DNA from: Ponticaulis profundi
GTDB taxonomy: Bacteria; Pseudomonadota; Alphaproteobacteria; Caulobacterales; Hyphomonadaceae
Length of the DNA: 64,000 bases
NCBI RefSeq assembly: GCF_042659465.1
Contig: NZ_JBHSSW010000012.1
Location: forward strand, 62,001-126,000
Direction: 5' to 3'
Translations under genes and position numbers: made by a program
Shown here: positions 33,819 through 42,262 of the stretch, piece by piece
Layout of the letters: each line of letters opens with the position of its first letter
Numbering within the stretch: position 1 is the stretch's first letter
Notes under the pieces: model-generated
What the model was told of the DNA's origin: nothing
The model's input: only the letters and a program-made list of their open reading frames with translations
The model's database searches: none

Positions 33819-35219
33819 ATGTCTACACAAGCAAATCTGGAGACGGCTGCTGATCCGGCGACCATGCTTCATGCAAAAGAAGGCCGTGTGACCTGGCTGG
33901 TTGCAGGTGGCTGGGGCATGGGCAGCTTTGCCGCTTCCACCATGTACCAGGCCATCGGCATCTTCCTGATGCACTATTTCGTCGAAATCATCGGTATTGC
34001 CGCAGTGACGGCGGGCGCGCTTCTCAGTGCTGTCCGGCTTTATGACGCTTTCATCGATCCTCTGGTGGGGACGGCAAGTGATTACACCAAGTCACGATGG
34101 GGACGCCGCAGGCCCTATATCCTTGCAGGCGGGCTGATTTCTGGTCTCTCCTTCATCCTGCTATTCAGCCTGCCGACCGCGGAAACCACACCGGCGATTG
34201 TCTGGATTGTGCTGGGTGTGCTTCTGATCAACACAACCGGCTACGCCATTCTGACGATCCCCTATCTGGCCATGCCAGCAGAGATGACGGACAAACCAAA
34301 TGAGCGGACCTTTATTGTGTCTTTCCGCGTCGCCGGTATGGCGCTTGGGCAGATTTCCGGAGCGACCATCACATCACTGGTCATCGCAGCATTCGGAGGC
34401 GGTCTGATCGGGCATAGTGCCATGGCCTGGGTCACCGCACTGATCATCATTCTGGCGGCCATCGTCTGTTTCTGGCTGACGGGGCGCGCACCGAATATTG
34501 AGCGGGCTCCACCGCCGCATATGTCGATCTGGCAGAAATGGTCATCCGCGCTGTCAAACAAGCCGTTTCTGCTTCTGCTGCTGGTGAAGATGGCCAATCT
34601 GACGGGCGTGCATTTCTTCTTTGCGCTGATCCCGTTTCTGTTCGTCTCACACCACGGACTTGGCTATGAAGTCATCGGTTTCTTTTTCCTGTTTCAGGCC
34701 ATGGGCATGTTTGGTAGCCAGCCATTCTGGGTGCGGGTCGCCAAGCCGCTCGGCAAGAAAGGCCTTTATTTTCTGGGCGCCGTGCTCTGGTCAGCCTGCG
34801 TAGCTTCGCTGGCGCTGGTCGATCCGGCAGGCAGCATGGCGGTGATCGCTGTTCTGGCGTTCACCCTTGGTATTGCGGCAGGATCTCTCCTGCTGGCGGG
34901 ACAAGCCATGTTGCCGGATGCCATCGCCGCAGACTTTGAGAAAACCGGCCAGCGTCGGGAAGGCCTTTTTGCAGGTGTCTACACCACCGTGGAAAAGATA
35001 TCAGGCGCCTTGGCGGCGGTTCTAATCGGCGCGAGCCTGACCGCTATCGGCTTTGAAGGCGGCGGTCATGGAGGTGGAGATGCCGGTGAGATGGCCTCGG
35101 CCGGGTCAAATGCGATCCTGTGGCTGGCGCTCATTCCTGGCGTATTCCAGTTCTTCAGTGCGATACCGCTCTTCTTTTATCACATCCCGAAGAAAGAAGA
35201 GGCACCTCAGTCCGCCTGA
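33819..35219 (+). CDS. MFS/GPH-type symporter (1)
   Basis: 466 residues from the ATG at 33819; the frame runs open upstream into the methyltransferase gene but has no start signal there. It has twelve predicted helices. The GPH (MelB-like) marks are YDAFIDPLVGTASDYTKSRWGRRRPYI between helices 2 and 3, and NTTGYAILTIPYLAMPAEMT with the DKPNERTFIVSFR block that follows. Members move sugars, glycosides or glucuronides with a cation. In alphaproteobacterial catabolic clusters they often sit with TonB receptors. The ligand cannot be read. Confidence 0.88.
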   Translation: MSTQANLETAADPATMLHAKEGRVTWLVAGGWGMGSFAASTMYQAIGIFLMHYFVEIIGIAAVTAGALLSAVRLYDAFIDPLVGTASDYTKSRWGRRRPYILAGGLISGLSFILLFSLPTAETTPAIVWIVLGVLLINTTGYAILTIPYLAMPAEMTDKPNERTFIVSFRVAGMALGQISGATITSLVIAAFGGGLIGHSAMAWVTALIIILAAIVCFWLTGRAPNIERAPPPHMSIWQKWSSALSNKPFLLLLLVKMANLTGVHFFFALIPFLFVSHHGLGYEVIGFFFLFQAMGMFGSQPFWVRVAKPLGKKGLYFLGAVLWSACVASLALVDPAGSMAVIAVLAFTLGIAAGSLLLAGQAMLPDAIAADFEKTGQRREGLFAGVYTTVEKISGALAAVLIGASLTAIGFEGGGHGGGDAGEMASAGSNAILWLALIPGVFQFFSAIPLFFYHIPKKEEAPQSA

Positions 35220-35244
35220 GGAACACCCTCTTCGATAGAAACAA

Positions 35245-35283
35245 GAAAGGCGCGCTCTGTCATCGGAGCGCGCCTTTCCTTTT
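35245..35283 (+). terminator. Terminator between the two convergent GPH symporter genes
   Basis: A 13-bp perfect stem, GAAAGGCGCGCTC (35245-35257) with GAGCGCGCCTTTC (35266-35278), an 8-base loop and then CTTTT. It lies 25 bases after the first symporter stop. The minus side reads TTGTTT after the stem, so it may also serve the opposite gene. Confidence 0.9.
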
Positions 35284-35320
35284 GTGGTCAGTTCCTGAGG
35301 ATTAAGGGGTAGGAAACCGC

Positions 35321-36721
35321 TCAGGACGTGACCGGACCTTCTGCTTGTTTCATCGCTCTGTTGAACGCTGGCATCAGCGTCAGGCTGAGCAGGAAGAAGC
35401 TGATCGGGACGAGGGAGTATGCGATGGTGATGCCGAGCAGTGCGCCATCTGTCTGCGCAACCACGCCTGTCTTGGAGGATTGGAACCCGGCAACCGACAG
35501 AACGATGCCTGCGACCATCGGGCCGAGCGCGAATGCAAGCTTTTCGACCGCAGACCAGACGCCCGCATAGCCACCTTCGACAGCGGCTTTCCCGCTGCGC
35601 GGACCAACATGCACCGTGTCTGTGAACAGTGACGTGATCAGCAGCACAAAGCCGGAATTGGTCACACCAATCAGAGCGCCGCGCACCAGAATGAGGAAAT
35701 CCTTGCCGGTAATCTGGCCGAGCAGTGGAAGCGTCATTGAAATGTTCTCGCCAAGGTCGATGAACAGCCAGCTGATCGTCACCAGACACCATCCAAGGGT
35801 AAGAATGGCAAACAGGCCCTGCTTGCCGAGTTTGCGTGAAAGGCCGGGCCAGAGCGGCTGAGCTGACAGGCCGATGATCGACATGGCCAGCACAAAGCTT
35901 GGAAGAAGCGCGATATTTTCGGCCAGATAGATGAACACGAATGCGATCACCGTATAGCCGACCGACTGGCCAATATTTTGCAGCATGTGAACGCCAAGCA
36001 GAATACGAAATGGCTTGTTCTGCGCCGCGGCTGCGAGTTGTGAGCGGAAGGTTGGAATTTCGGCATCATTGGCGTGCGTGCCTTTCAGGAGCGGGCGAAG
36101 CAACAAGGCGCTGGCCAGCATGGTGCCGCCGCAAATAGCCGTAAAGACAAGCGCCATCTTGAACCAGCCTGCGGCGCCGCCTCCAAACCAGAACACCATG
36201 GGCTGGGCGAGACCAACGCCGAGGATCACGCCGAATGTCAGGAAGATCATACGGAAGACCAGAAGCTTGGTGCGTTCATGGGTGTCCGGTGTCAGCTCGG
36301 CAGCCACAGCGAGATAAGGCACAGAGAAAGCACTGAACGCCGTCATGGAGAGGGCGAACATGACGCCCATCCAGAGCGCAGCGATCGTTACGGACGGAAA
36401 GTCTGTGAAACTGAACAGGATCAGGAAGCCCAGCGCTGTAGCAAGCGCGCCTGTGACCAGAAATGGTGTGCGACCGACATGCGGCGCGGCGCGGTCAGAC
36501 CAGGCGCCCATGAGCGGGTCACAACAAATCACCCAGAGTTTCGGAATGAGGATGACGAGCCCTGCGATCCAGGCCGGAATGCCCAGCATGGTTGTCATGA
36601 AGACCGGGAGCAGGGCCGCGGGTGTATCCCGGAAAATCTGTGCCCCAGTCTGGCCGATACCGTAGCGGACCATCGCGCCCGCGGTCAGCGTTTCGTTCTT
36701 CGCCTCATCATATGTGTTCAT
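35321..36721 (-). CDS. MFS/GPH-type symporter (2)
   Basis: 466 residues, twelve helices. The GPH block is present as PKLWVICCDPLMGAWSDRAAPHVGRTPFLVTGAL and FSVPYLAVAAELTPDTHERTKLLVFR. It is clearly diverged from the symporter at 33819-35219 in the substrate-facing helices, so probably a different ligand. It is convergent with that gene and lies downstream of TonB receptor 2 on the same strand, but a terminator separates them, so it should have its own promoter in 36722-36856. Confidence 0.88.
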   Translation of the reverse strand: MNTYDEAKNETLTAGAMVRYGIGQTGAQIFRDTPAALLPVFMTTMLGIPAWIAGLVILIPKLWVICCDPLMGAWSDRAAPHVGRTPFLVTGALATALGFLILFSFTDFPSVTIAALWMGVMFALSMTAFSAFSVPYLAVAAELTPDTHERTKLLVFRMIFLTFGVILGVGLAQPMVFWFGGGAAGWFKMALVFTAICGGTMLASALLLRPLLKGTHANDAEIPTFRSQLAAAAQNKPFRILLGVHMLQNIGQSVGYTVIAFVFIYLAENIALLPSFVLAMSIIGLSAQPLWPGLSRKLGKQGLFAILTLGWCLVTISWLFIDLGENISMTLPLLGQITGKDFLILVRGALIGVTNSGFVLLITSLFTDTVHVGPRSGKAAVEGGYAGVWSAVEKLAFALGPMVAGIVLSVAGFQSSKTGVVAQTDGALLGITIAYSLVPISFFLLSLTLMPAFNRAMKQAEGPVTS

Positions 36722-36856
36722 TTCTGGCCCATCCCTCGCCGGTGAAATGCAAATGCGAGATGCACCGTAGGCAGGCTGCGTGATTCAGATGCTCTGAAGA
36801 CGAGAATATCCACTGTGCAGATATTTCAGGGGTTGCGGGCAGGCCGACTGCAAAAG

Positions 36857-36885
36857 AAAAGCGCCCGGCTCTTGTCCGGGCGCTT
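36857..36885 (-). terminator. Terminator of TonB receptor 2
   Basis: 10-bp perfect stem, AAGCGCCCGG (36859-36868) with CCGGGCGCTT (36876-36885), and a 7-base loop. On the minus strand the stem is followed by TTTTCTTTTG. It lies just after the receptor stop at 36914. Confidence 0.9.
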
Positions 36886-36913
36886 AATTTTTTATCGTAT
36901 GATCCAAATTGGA

Positions 36914-39043
36914 TCAGAAACTATAGCGAACCGTTGCGAGCACGCTGCGTGGGTCGATTGCGTAGCGCGGGTTCACGAAGGAGAAGCCGAAACCGGTCTG
37001 CCAGCCTTCTTCTTCCAGCAGGTTTTTGCCTGCGATCTGGAAGCGCCATGCATCGACTTCATAGGCAATATAAGCGTTGAGCAGATCCTGGGCCTTCACG
37101 AAGTCGATCGGGAAGTTATCCGGCGTCGAATAGTAATCATCGCGATAATTGTAGTCAGAACCAAAGCTCAATGTCCCTGGTCCAACCGGCAGGTCGACAT
37201 CGAAACCAACCGAATACTGATAGTCCGGAAGGGATGGCAGGGCCTTATCGAGGATCGAGGCAACCTCGGAATCCGTGCCGGTATATTCGCCGTCATTCAG
37301 TGCGCCATTGCCCCAGAGAGAAATATACTCATTGACCAGCCAGGTTGCTTCAAATTCGATGCCCTTGATTTCAGCGTCATAGTTTTCCACGAGCCAGCCG
37401 CCATCATTCAGGCTGACAGCCTGTTGGCGGTCCTCGATCTCATTGAAGAATGCAGACACGTTGAGGCGCAGCACATCGAGGAAGTCGGCTTTCATGCCGG
37501 CTTCATAGGCTTTGGTCAGCTGCGGGGAAAACGGTTCTGCCAACTGGCCCGGTGTGGAAGCAAGCCCGTTATAGCCCCCGGACTTATACCCTTCGCTATA
37601 GGAAGCGTAGAGCAAGATGTCGTCGTTGAGCTTGTAATCAACGCCAACCTTCGGTGTGAATTTCGAATAACTGTCCTGGCTCGTCACATCGACGCCGCCA
37701 TACACCGCATCAAGTTCTTTGTCTTCCGACGTGTAACGCCCGCCGACAATCACATCGAGCTTGTCGGTAAAGCTGTAGGTCACCTGGCCATAGGCTGCGA
37801 TGTTGTCGGTCTTGATGGCGTAATTGCCTGCAGACGGTGCAAAGAAGATCACCGAGTTCATCTCCTGATCAGCGTCTTCTGTGAAGTAATAGAGGCCGGT
37901 CACGTATTCGAGCTTTCCATCCATCACGTCACCGGAAAGCTGGAGCTCCTGGCTGAACTGGGTCTGGCTGGAATCGCTGTCACGTTCAAAAAGGGCGATG
38001 TAATCGCCTGGTGCCCCGCCGAGATACTCAGCCGGAACGCCGCCGGAGAAATCCTGAAACCAGTAATCTTCCAGTTCGGAATATCCGGTGATGGATTTGA
38101 AATTGTGGTCGCCAAAGCTGTAATTCAGCGTGAAGGATGCACCGGATTGCTCCAGTTCAGCATCAGATTCCAATGGGGTGAGGACCGTATAATAATCGCC
38201 GCTAATCGGCACGATATTGCCGTTGTCATCGGTCATTGTGTTGACGGGCCACTGACCGTCTGAATCCCCTTTGAAGTGATACACATTCAGACGCATATCG
38301 AAATTGTCGTCCTCATAGATCACATCGCCAAGGATACCGAGCTGGTCTTCCGCGCCGACATCCTTGTTCAGTGTCGCGTTATACTGGCGTCCGCCATCGC
38401 GTGACTTGATCAGGCCGCCAATGGAGCCACGCCATTTGCCATCTTCTGTCAGCGGCGCGGAAAAATACCCTTTCAGGCGCTTTTCATTCCAGCTGCCATA
38501 GCCCACCTGGATCGTGCCGGTTGTGTCTTCGGCAGGCGACTTCGTGATGATGTTCACCGCGCCAGCCGATGAGTTCCGCCCATAGAGAACGCCTTGTGGA
38601 CCGCGCAGCACTTCAATGCGTTCGATTTCAGCAAATTCCAGCAACGCGCCCTGCAGGCGCGCCATGTAAACATCATTCAGATAGAGCGAGACCTCTGACT
38701 CGGACATCACATAGCCGCCATCGGTAATACCGCCGCCACGAATATATGGCTTCAGAATGGATGTGCTGCCTGTGCCTGCGTCGAATTTGACGTTTGGCGC
38801 GATCCGCGAAATGTCAGCCGTCGACAGAATCTGGCGCTTTTCCATGGTTTCGGCGTTCATGGCTGTGACCGCGGCCGATACGTCCTGAAGACTTTCTTCC
38901 TTGCGCTGCGCTGTGACGGTAATCGTGTCCAGCTTGCGGCTGGCATCTGCCTCGGTGGACGCTTCCTGAGCGATCGCACTGAGCGAACCGAAAGATAGTG
39001 CGGTTGCCAGCAAAAGTGATGTTCCCAACGTCGATGAACGCAT
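36914..39043 (-). CDS. TonB-dependent outer-membrane receptor (2)
   Basis: 709 residues from the ATG at 39043 after AGAGGGGAAAAGTC. Signal peptide MRSSTLGTSLLLATALSFGSLSAIAQ, then a TonB-box-like stretch DTITVTAQRKEES, plug (about 50-160, with VEVLRGPQGVLYGRNSSAGAVNIITK in the variant IEVLRGPQGV), and barrel ending ATVRYSF. It is of the sphingomonad/Caulobacter type that dominates uptake of plant and aromatic compounds as well as siderophores. Flanked by GPH symporters and an SDR, it more likely brings an organic substrate than iron, and it lacks the 17-bp motif found upstream of receptor 1. Confidence 0.92.
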   Translation of the reverse strand: MRSSTLGTSLLLATALSFGSLSAIAQEASTEADASRKLDTITVTAQRKEESLQDVSAAVTAMNAETMEKRQILSTADISRIAPNVKFDAGTGSTSILKPYIRGGGITDGGYVMSESEVSLYLNDVYMARLQGALLEFAEIERIEVLRGPQGVLYGRNSSAGAVNIITKSPAEDTTGTIQVGYGSWNEKRLKGYFSAPLTEDGKWRGSIGGLIKSRDGGRQYNATLNKDVGAEDQLGILGDVIYEDDNFDMRLNVYHFKGDSDGQWPVNTMTDDNGNIVPISGDYYTVLTPLESDAELEQSGASFTLNYSFGDHNFKSITGYSELEDYWFQDFSGGVPAEYLGGAPGDYIALFERDSDSSQTQFSQELQLSGDVMDGKLEYVTGLYYFTEDADQEMNSVIFFAPSAGNYAIKTDNIAAYGQVTYSFTDKLDVIVGGRYTSEDKELDAVYGGVDVTSQDSYSKFTPKVGVDYKLNDDILLYASYSEGYKSGGYNGLASTPGQLAEPFSPQLTKAYEAGMKADFLDVLRLNVSAFFNEIEDRQQAVSLNDGGWLVENYDAEIKGIEFEATWLVNEYISLWGNGALNDGEYTGTDSEVASILDKALPSLPDYQYSVGFDVDLPVGPGTLSFGSDYNYRDDYYSTPDNFPIDFVKAQDLLNAYIAYEVDAWRFQIAGKNLLEEEGWQTGFGFSFVNPRYAIDPRSVLATVRYSF

Positions 39044-39230
39044 GACTTTTCCCCTCTGAATAATCCAACTGCCTGACTGCTCATGCATGTCAGGAAAGTC
39101 GTCTGGCTCAGTTCAGAGGTTGGAATGGGGAGGATCGAAGCGGCGAGTTCCGATTTATTCGCCACACGGATGAAAGCGCCTTGCGCCGATTTTCCGCGCA
39201 TAAGATTTGATAGGATTTTCTGAAATGTCG

Positions 39231-39247
39231 GCTGATTTTTGATCAGC
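39231..39247. promoter_or_regulatory. 17-bp inverted repeat between receptor 2 and SDR genes
   Basis: GCTGATTTTTGATCAGC, 6-base arms with a 5-base spacer, 28 bases before the SDR start and in the divergent promoter region of the receptor. Candidate operator or SDR leader hairpin. Confidence 0.4.
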
Positions 39248-39275
39248 GACGTCGGTCAGAAGAGGGGATTGGCTC

Positions 39276-40046
39276 ATGTCTGAAGGAAACAGTCTCAAAG
39301 GCCGCGTTGGCGTGATCACGGGCGCAGCAGGCGGCATTGGTCGGGCGGTCGCGCACATGCTCCATGCCGCTGGTGCGCAGGTGATCCTGACCGACCTTGA
39401 TCAGACATTGGCAAATACCATCGCCTCAGAACTCGGTGATCGGGCTCAGGCGATGATGCTGAACGTCGCAGATGAGCAGGATTGGAAACGGGTCCTCGCA
39501 AGCGTTGTTGCCGATCATGAAAAACTCGACTTTCTCGTCAATGTCGCCGGGTTCTATCAGCCCAATATTCCCTTTGAAGACATGCCACTGGACGTCTGGC
39601 AGCGACATTTTTCGGTCAACTCCGATGGAACCTTCCTCGGCTGTAAACATGCGATCCGGTACATGAAGCAAACGGGTGAGGGCGCCATTGTGAATCTGGG
39701 ATCGGGCATGTCGATCAAGGCCAATCCCATCGGTGCAGCCTATTGTGCCTCCAAAGCATCGGTTCTGATGACCACGCGCTGCGCAGCGGCGGCAGCAGGA
39801 CCTTATGGCGTGCGCGTCAATGCTGTGCTTCCGGGGGCGGTGGACACGCCCATGTTGCGAGGCAACATCACGGATGACACTTCACCGGAAGCCTATGCCC
39901 AGCAAATGGCGAGCTATTCCGCACTCGGAAGGATTGCGACGCCAGATGATATCGCTCGCGCTGTGATGTTTCTGGTCGATCCGGCCAATGCCGCGATTAC
40001 CGGCATTTATATCGATGTGGATGGCGGTAATCTGGTTGGTGCCTAG
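39276..40046 (+). CDS. Short-chain dehydrogenase/reductase (1)
   Basis: 256 residues, AGAGGGG ribosome site. Classical SDR: cofactor motif TGAAGGIG near 15-22, NVAGF, and the catalytic triad Ser143, Tyr156, Lys160 (YCASK). The C-terminus ends TGIYIDVDGG as in most members. It oxidises or reduces an alcohol/ketone with NAD(P). Transcribed away from receptor 2. It overlaps the VOC gene stop by four bases in the convergent direction. Confidence 0.93.
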   Translation: MSEGNSLKGRVGVITGAAGGIGRAVAHMLHAAGAQVILTDLDQTLANTIASELGDRAQAMMLNVADEQDWKRVLASVVADHEKLDFLVNVAGFYQPNIPFEDMPLDVWQRHFSVNSDGTFLGCKHAIRYMKQTGEGAIVNLGSGMSIKANPIGAAYCASKASVLMTTRCAAAAAGPYGVRVNAVLPGAVDTPMLRGNITDDTSPEAYAQQMASYSALGRIATPDDIARAVMFLVDPANAAITGIYIDVDGGNLVGA

Positions 40047-40564
40047 CCGTCACGCTTTTCGGCATAGTCGAGTTCCGGGCGCTCACGTTCCTGCTCTGCC
40101 GGGTCGGTTTCGACGAGGTTGAGCAACACGCCGTCCGGATCTCTCAGACAGACTTCGAGTTGCGAGCGATGCTCCATCCGGAACGCTTCCGGTTCGGGTG
40201 ACCAGCTTGCTCCGCTGGCCCGAAGTTTGGTCAGCGTGCCCATCATGTCGGCGACATAAAACACAAGTGCGACTTCACCGATCCGCGCAGGACCTTCTGC
40301 GACGGGCAGGCTTTCAGCCTTTTGACGCGGGTCCAGTTCAAACAATCCAACCATGCCGAAATTTGGTCCGGGTGGTTTCAGGATGGCGACGCGGAACGGA
40401 TAGTGCTCGGCAAAGCCAATAATGGAGGTGGCTGACGGGTGTTCGAGTTCGATCTCGATATAGGTCTCGATAAAACCAAGCGCCTGATAGAATGCTTTCG
40501 AGCGTTCCAGATCACGAACGAAGATGGTGCCTCGAATGACGTTGGAAACAGGACGCTCCGTCAT
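40043..40564 (-). CDS. VOC/glyoxalase-superfamily protein
   Basis: 173 residues with one pair of beta-alpha-beta-beta-beta modules. The opening IRGTIFVRDLERSKAFYQALGF and the close EVCLRDPDGVLLNLVE are classic. Candidate metal residues include the late Glu in LNLVE. Family members include ring-cleavage dioxygenases, glyoxalase I and resistance proteins. It overlaps the preceding alpha/beta hydrolase gene by four bases, so the two are co-translated. Function not assignable. Confidence 0.85.
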   Translation of the reverse strand: MTERPVSNVIRGTIFVRDLERSKAFYQALGFIETYIEIELEHPSATSIIGFAEHYPFRVAILKPPGPNFGMVGLFELDPRQKAESLPVAEGPARIGEVALVFYVADMMGTLTKLRASGASWSPEPEAFRMEHRSQLEVCLRDPDGVLLNLVETDPAEQERERPELDYAEKRDG

Positions 40565-41400
40565 TTTGCGCTGGCCGCTTGTTTCTGAATGTAAGCTGCA
40601 ACCGCATCTGACCAGGCTTCAGGCTGCTGGTCGACGATATCGATACCGCCGCCATCAAGTTCTGCGAATTCAAAGTCCGGGCGGATCTCATGTGCTTTCT
40701 TGGCGAGCGGATAGATCTGATCGCCTGTGTTCGTCAGGATCAGAGACGGCACGGTCACCTTTTTCAGGGCTTCGTCATGGCGATACTGATAGGCCGCGTG
40801 GTGGCCGTACCAGAACTTGCCGCGTCCCATTAAAGCCTGCACGACATAGTCGCTGATACGTTCTGCCGGAACAGTGTCATCGGCGAAGGTCTCGCGAATG
40901 GTGAAAAGCTCCTGCATATGCCCACCTTCCGGCTGCGCGGCATATTTGATTTCCCATTGGTGCAGGGTGCGCATGAATTCGGCGCGCTCATCCTCGGTAA
41001 TGGGCAGTGGGCCGTTGATGATCAGGGCCTCACACATCTCTAGAAACAGAATTGCGGCTTCTGTTGCGACCAGCGCGCCGGTGTGGTGACCAAGGAAAAA
41101 TGCCTTATCCAGACCCAGTGCGTTGAGAACCGGGGGCACGACCTGTGAATAGTCGGTCACCGTTGCGACGTCCGGTGTCGGATCGGAGAAGCCAAATCCC
41201 GGCATATCAATGCCAATTGCCTGAATGCCTCGCCGCGCAAGCGGTTCGTAAACCAGATCGAATTGGCCAGAGGTCATGGGGGCCTGATGGAGCAGGATCA
41301 GCGGTAAGCCTTCGCCCTGGACCTGATAATGGATCTGGCCAAAGGGGCCATCGACATAAGCGCGGCGCGGAAAGGGCGGTGTGAAGGTTCGATTAGGCAT
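40561..41400 (-). CDS. Alpha/beta hydrolase fold protein with non-canonical catalytic residues
   Basis: 279 residues with a clear fold: LILLHQAPMTS in the oxyanion loop (38-41), IGIDMPGFGFSDP and a C-terminal cap/core. The nucleophile elbow, however, reads GHHTG (104-108) with His106 where Ser, Cys or Asp is expected. The usual late GGH of the catalytic His reads GGGID (250-254). The acid region ILTNTGDQIYP is kept. Relatives with an HTG elbow exist, so this may be a distinct subfamily rather than decay. The start has no strong ribosome site. It is coupled to a VOC protein. Confidence 0.8.
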   Translation of the reverse strand: MPNRTFTPPFPRRAYVDGPFGQIHYQVQGEGLPLILLHQAPMTSGQFDLVYEPLARRGIQAIGIDMPGFGFSDPTPDVATVTDYSQVVPPVLNALGLDKAFFLGHHTGALVATEAAILFLEMCEALIINGPLPITEDERAEFMRTLHQWEIKYAAQPEGGHMQELFTIRETFADDTVPAERISDYVVQALMGRGKFWYGHHAAYQYRHDEALKKVTVPSLILTNTGDQIYPLAKKAHEIRPDFEFAELDGGGIDIVDQQPEAWSDAVAAYIQKQAASAK

Positions 41401-41542
41401 GGATGGACGTTAGCGAAACAATTCGGACTGGCATGTGGTTTGGTCAAAACTCTCCAATAGGCGGATAGACCGGATCGACCGATTGTCTGCTCGGGATGAA
41501 TTCGCGCCAGATTTGATCTGACCGGGTTCAGGAGGAGCGGGC

Positions 41543-42262
41543 ATGTCAACGAAACGACGTCACTGGGGACAAATTCTCTATCAGGCAGAAGGACAGGTCT
41601 CTGGCTATGAAGACTTTTCCATGGATGTGCGAGATGATGGCCGTACGATCCGGTCATATTGCGAAATGGCGGAAAATGACCTGACGCGGGATGCGAGCTG
41701 GACACTCGATACCGCACATAAGCCGGTGGAGGGTCATGTGCGCGTTGTACAAAACGGTTCGCTCGCAGGTAGCGCATGGTATCGCTGCTCGCAGGCGGGG
41801 ACAGAGTGTGAATCGCTGACGCCGGGGATGGGGCGCACGTCACAGAAGCTCGCTGTTTCGCCGAGCTATCTTGGACTTCATCCACTCGTCGGAGATGGTC
41901 TGATTGCGCTTGCACGCGGGATTGATAATGCCGGTGAAGAGCGCATGGTCGAAAGCGTCACCTGCTCCTATGACGAGAATGGCGGGACCAGTCTTGTCGC
42001 GCTTCCGATTCAGATTGGCGTGACGTTTGCCGGACCTGAAGACATCACCGTGCAGGCCGGTACGTTTCCGTCCTATCATTATGAGCTGAACTGGCAGCCG
42101 CAATGGCCGCGAGCAAAGCTTTGGGTCATGCAGGAAGACGCTGTTTTTCTGCGCCTCACCTGGTCTCATGTTTCGGCGCAGTATGATCTGGCAAAATATG
42201 GTGTCAGCAATCGTGCCAAATCACCCCAGTTTGACGGCCTGTTTCTGGACGACCTGATTTAG
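41543..42262 (+). CDS. Hypothetical protein, unknown family
   Basis: 239 residues with a very strong ribosome site (CAGGAGGAGCGGGC). There is no signal peptide or membrane helix. The sequence is beta-rich: an N-terminal half with WGQILYQAEGQVSGYEDFSMDVRDDGRTIRS split by short loops, and a C-terminal half with IQIGVTFAGPEDITVQAGTFPSYHYELNW and KLWVMQEDAVFLRLTWSH. This resembles lipocalin-like or DUF3108-like barrels in which a ligand sits inside, but I cannot name the family. It overlaps the convergent aldehyde dehydrogenase by four bases. Lying within the catabolic region, it may bind a pathway substrate. Confidence 0.7.
   Translation: MSTKRRHWGQILYQAEGQVSGYEDFSMDVRDDGRTIRSYCEMAENDLTRDASWTLDTAHKPVEGHVRVVQNGSLAGSAWYRCSQAGTECESLTPGMGRTSQKLAVSPSYLGLHPLVGDGLIALARGIDNAGEERMVESVTCSYDENGGTSLVALPIQIGVTFAGPEDITVQAGTFPSYHYELNWQPQWPRAKLWVMQEDAVFLRLTWSHVSAQYDLAKYGVSNRAKSPQFDGLFLDDLI

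Noticed and set aside
36815..38263. 482-codon plus-strand frame opposite TonB receptor 2
   Set aside because: Antisense shadow of the receptor; it runs across the terminator at 36857-36885 and shows no known motif.
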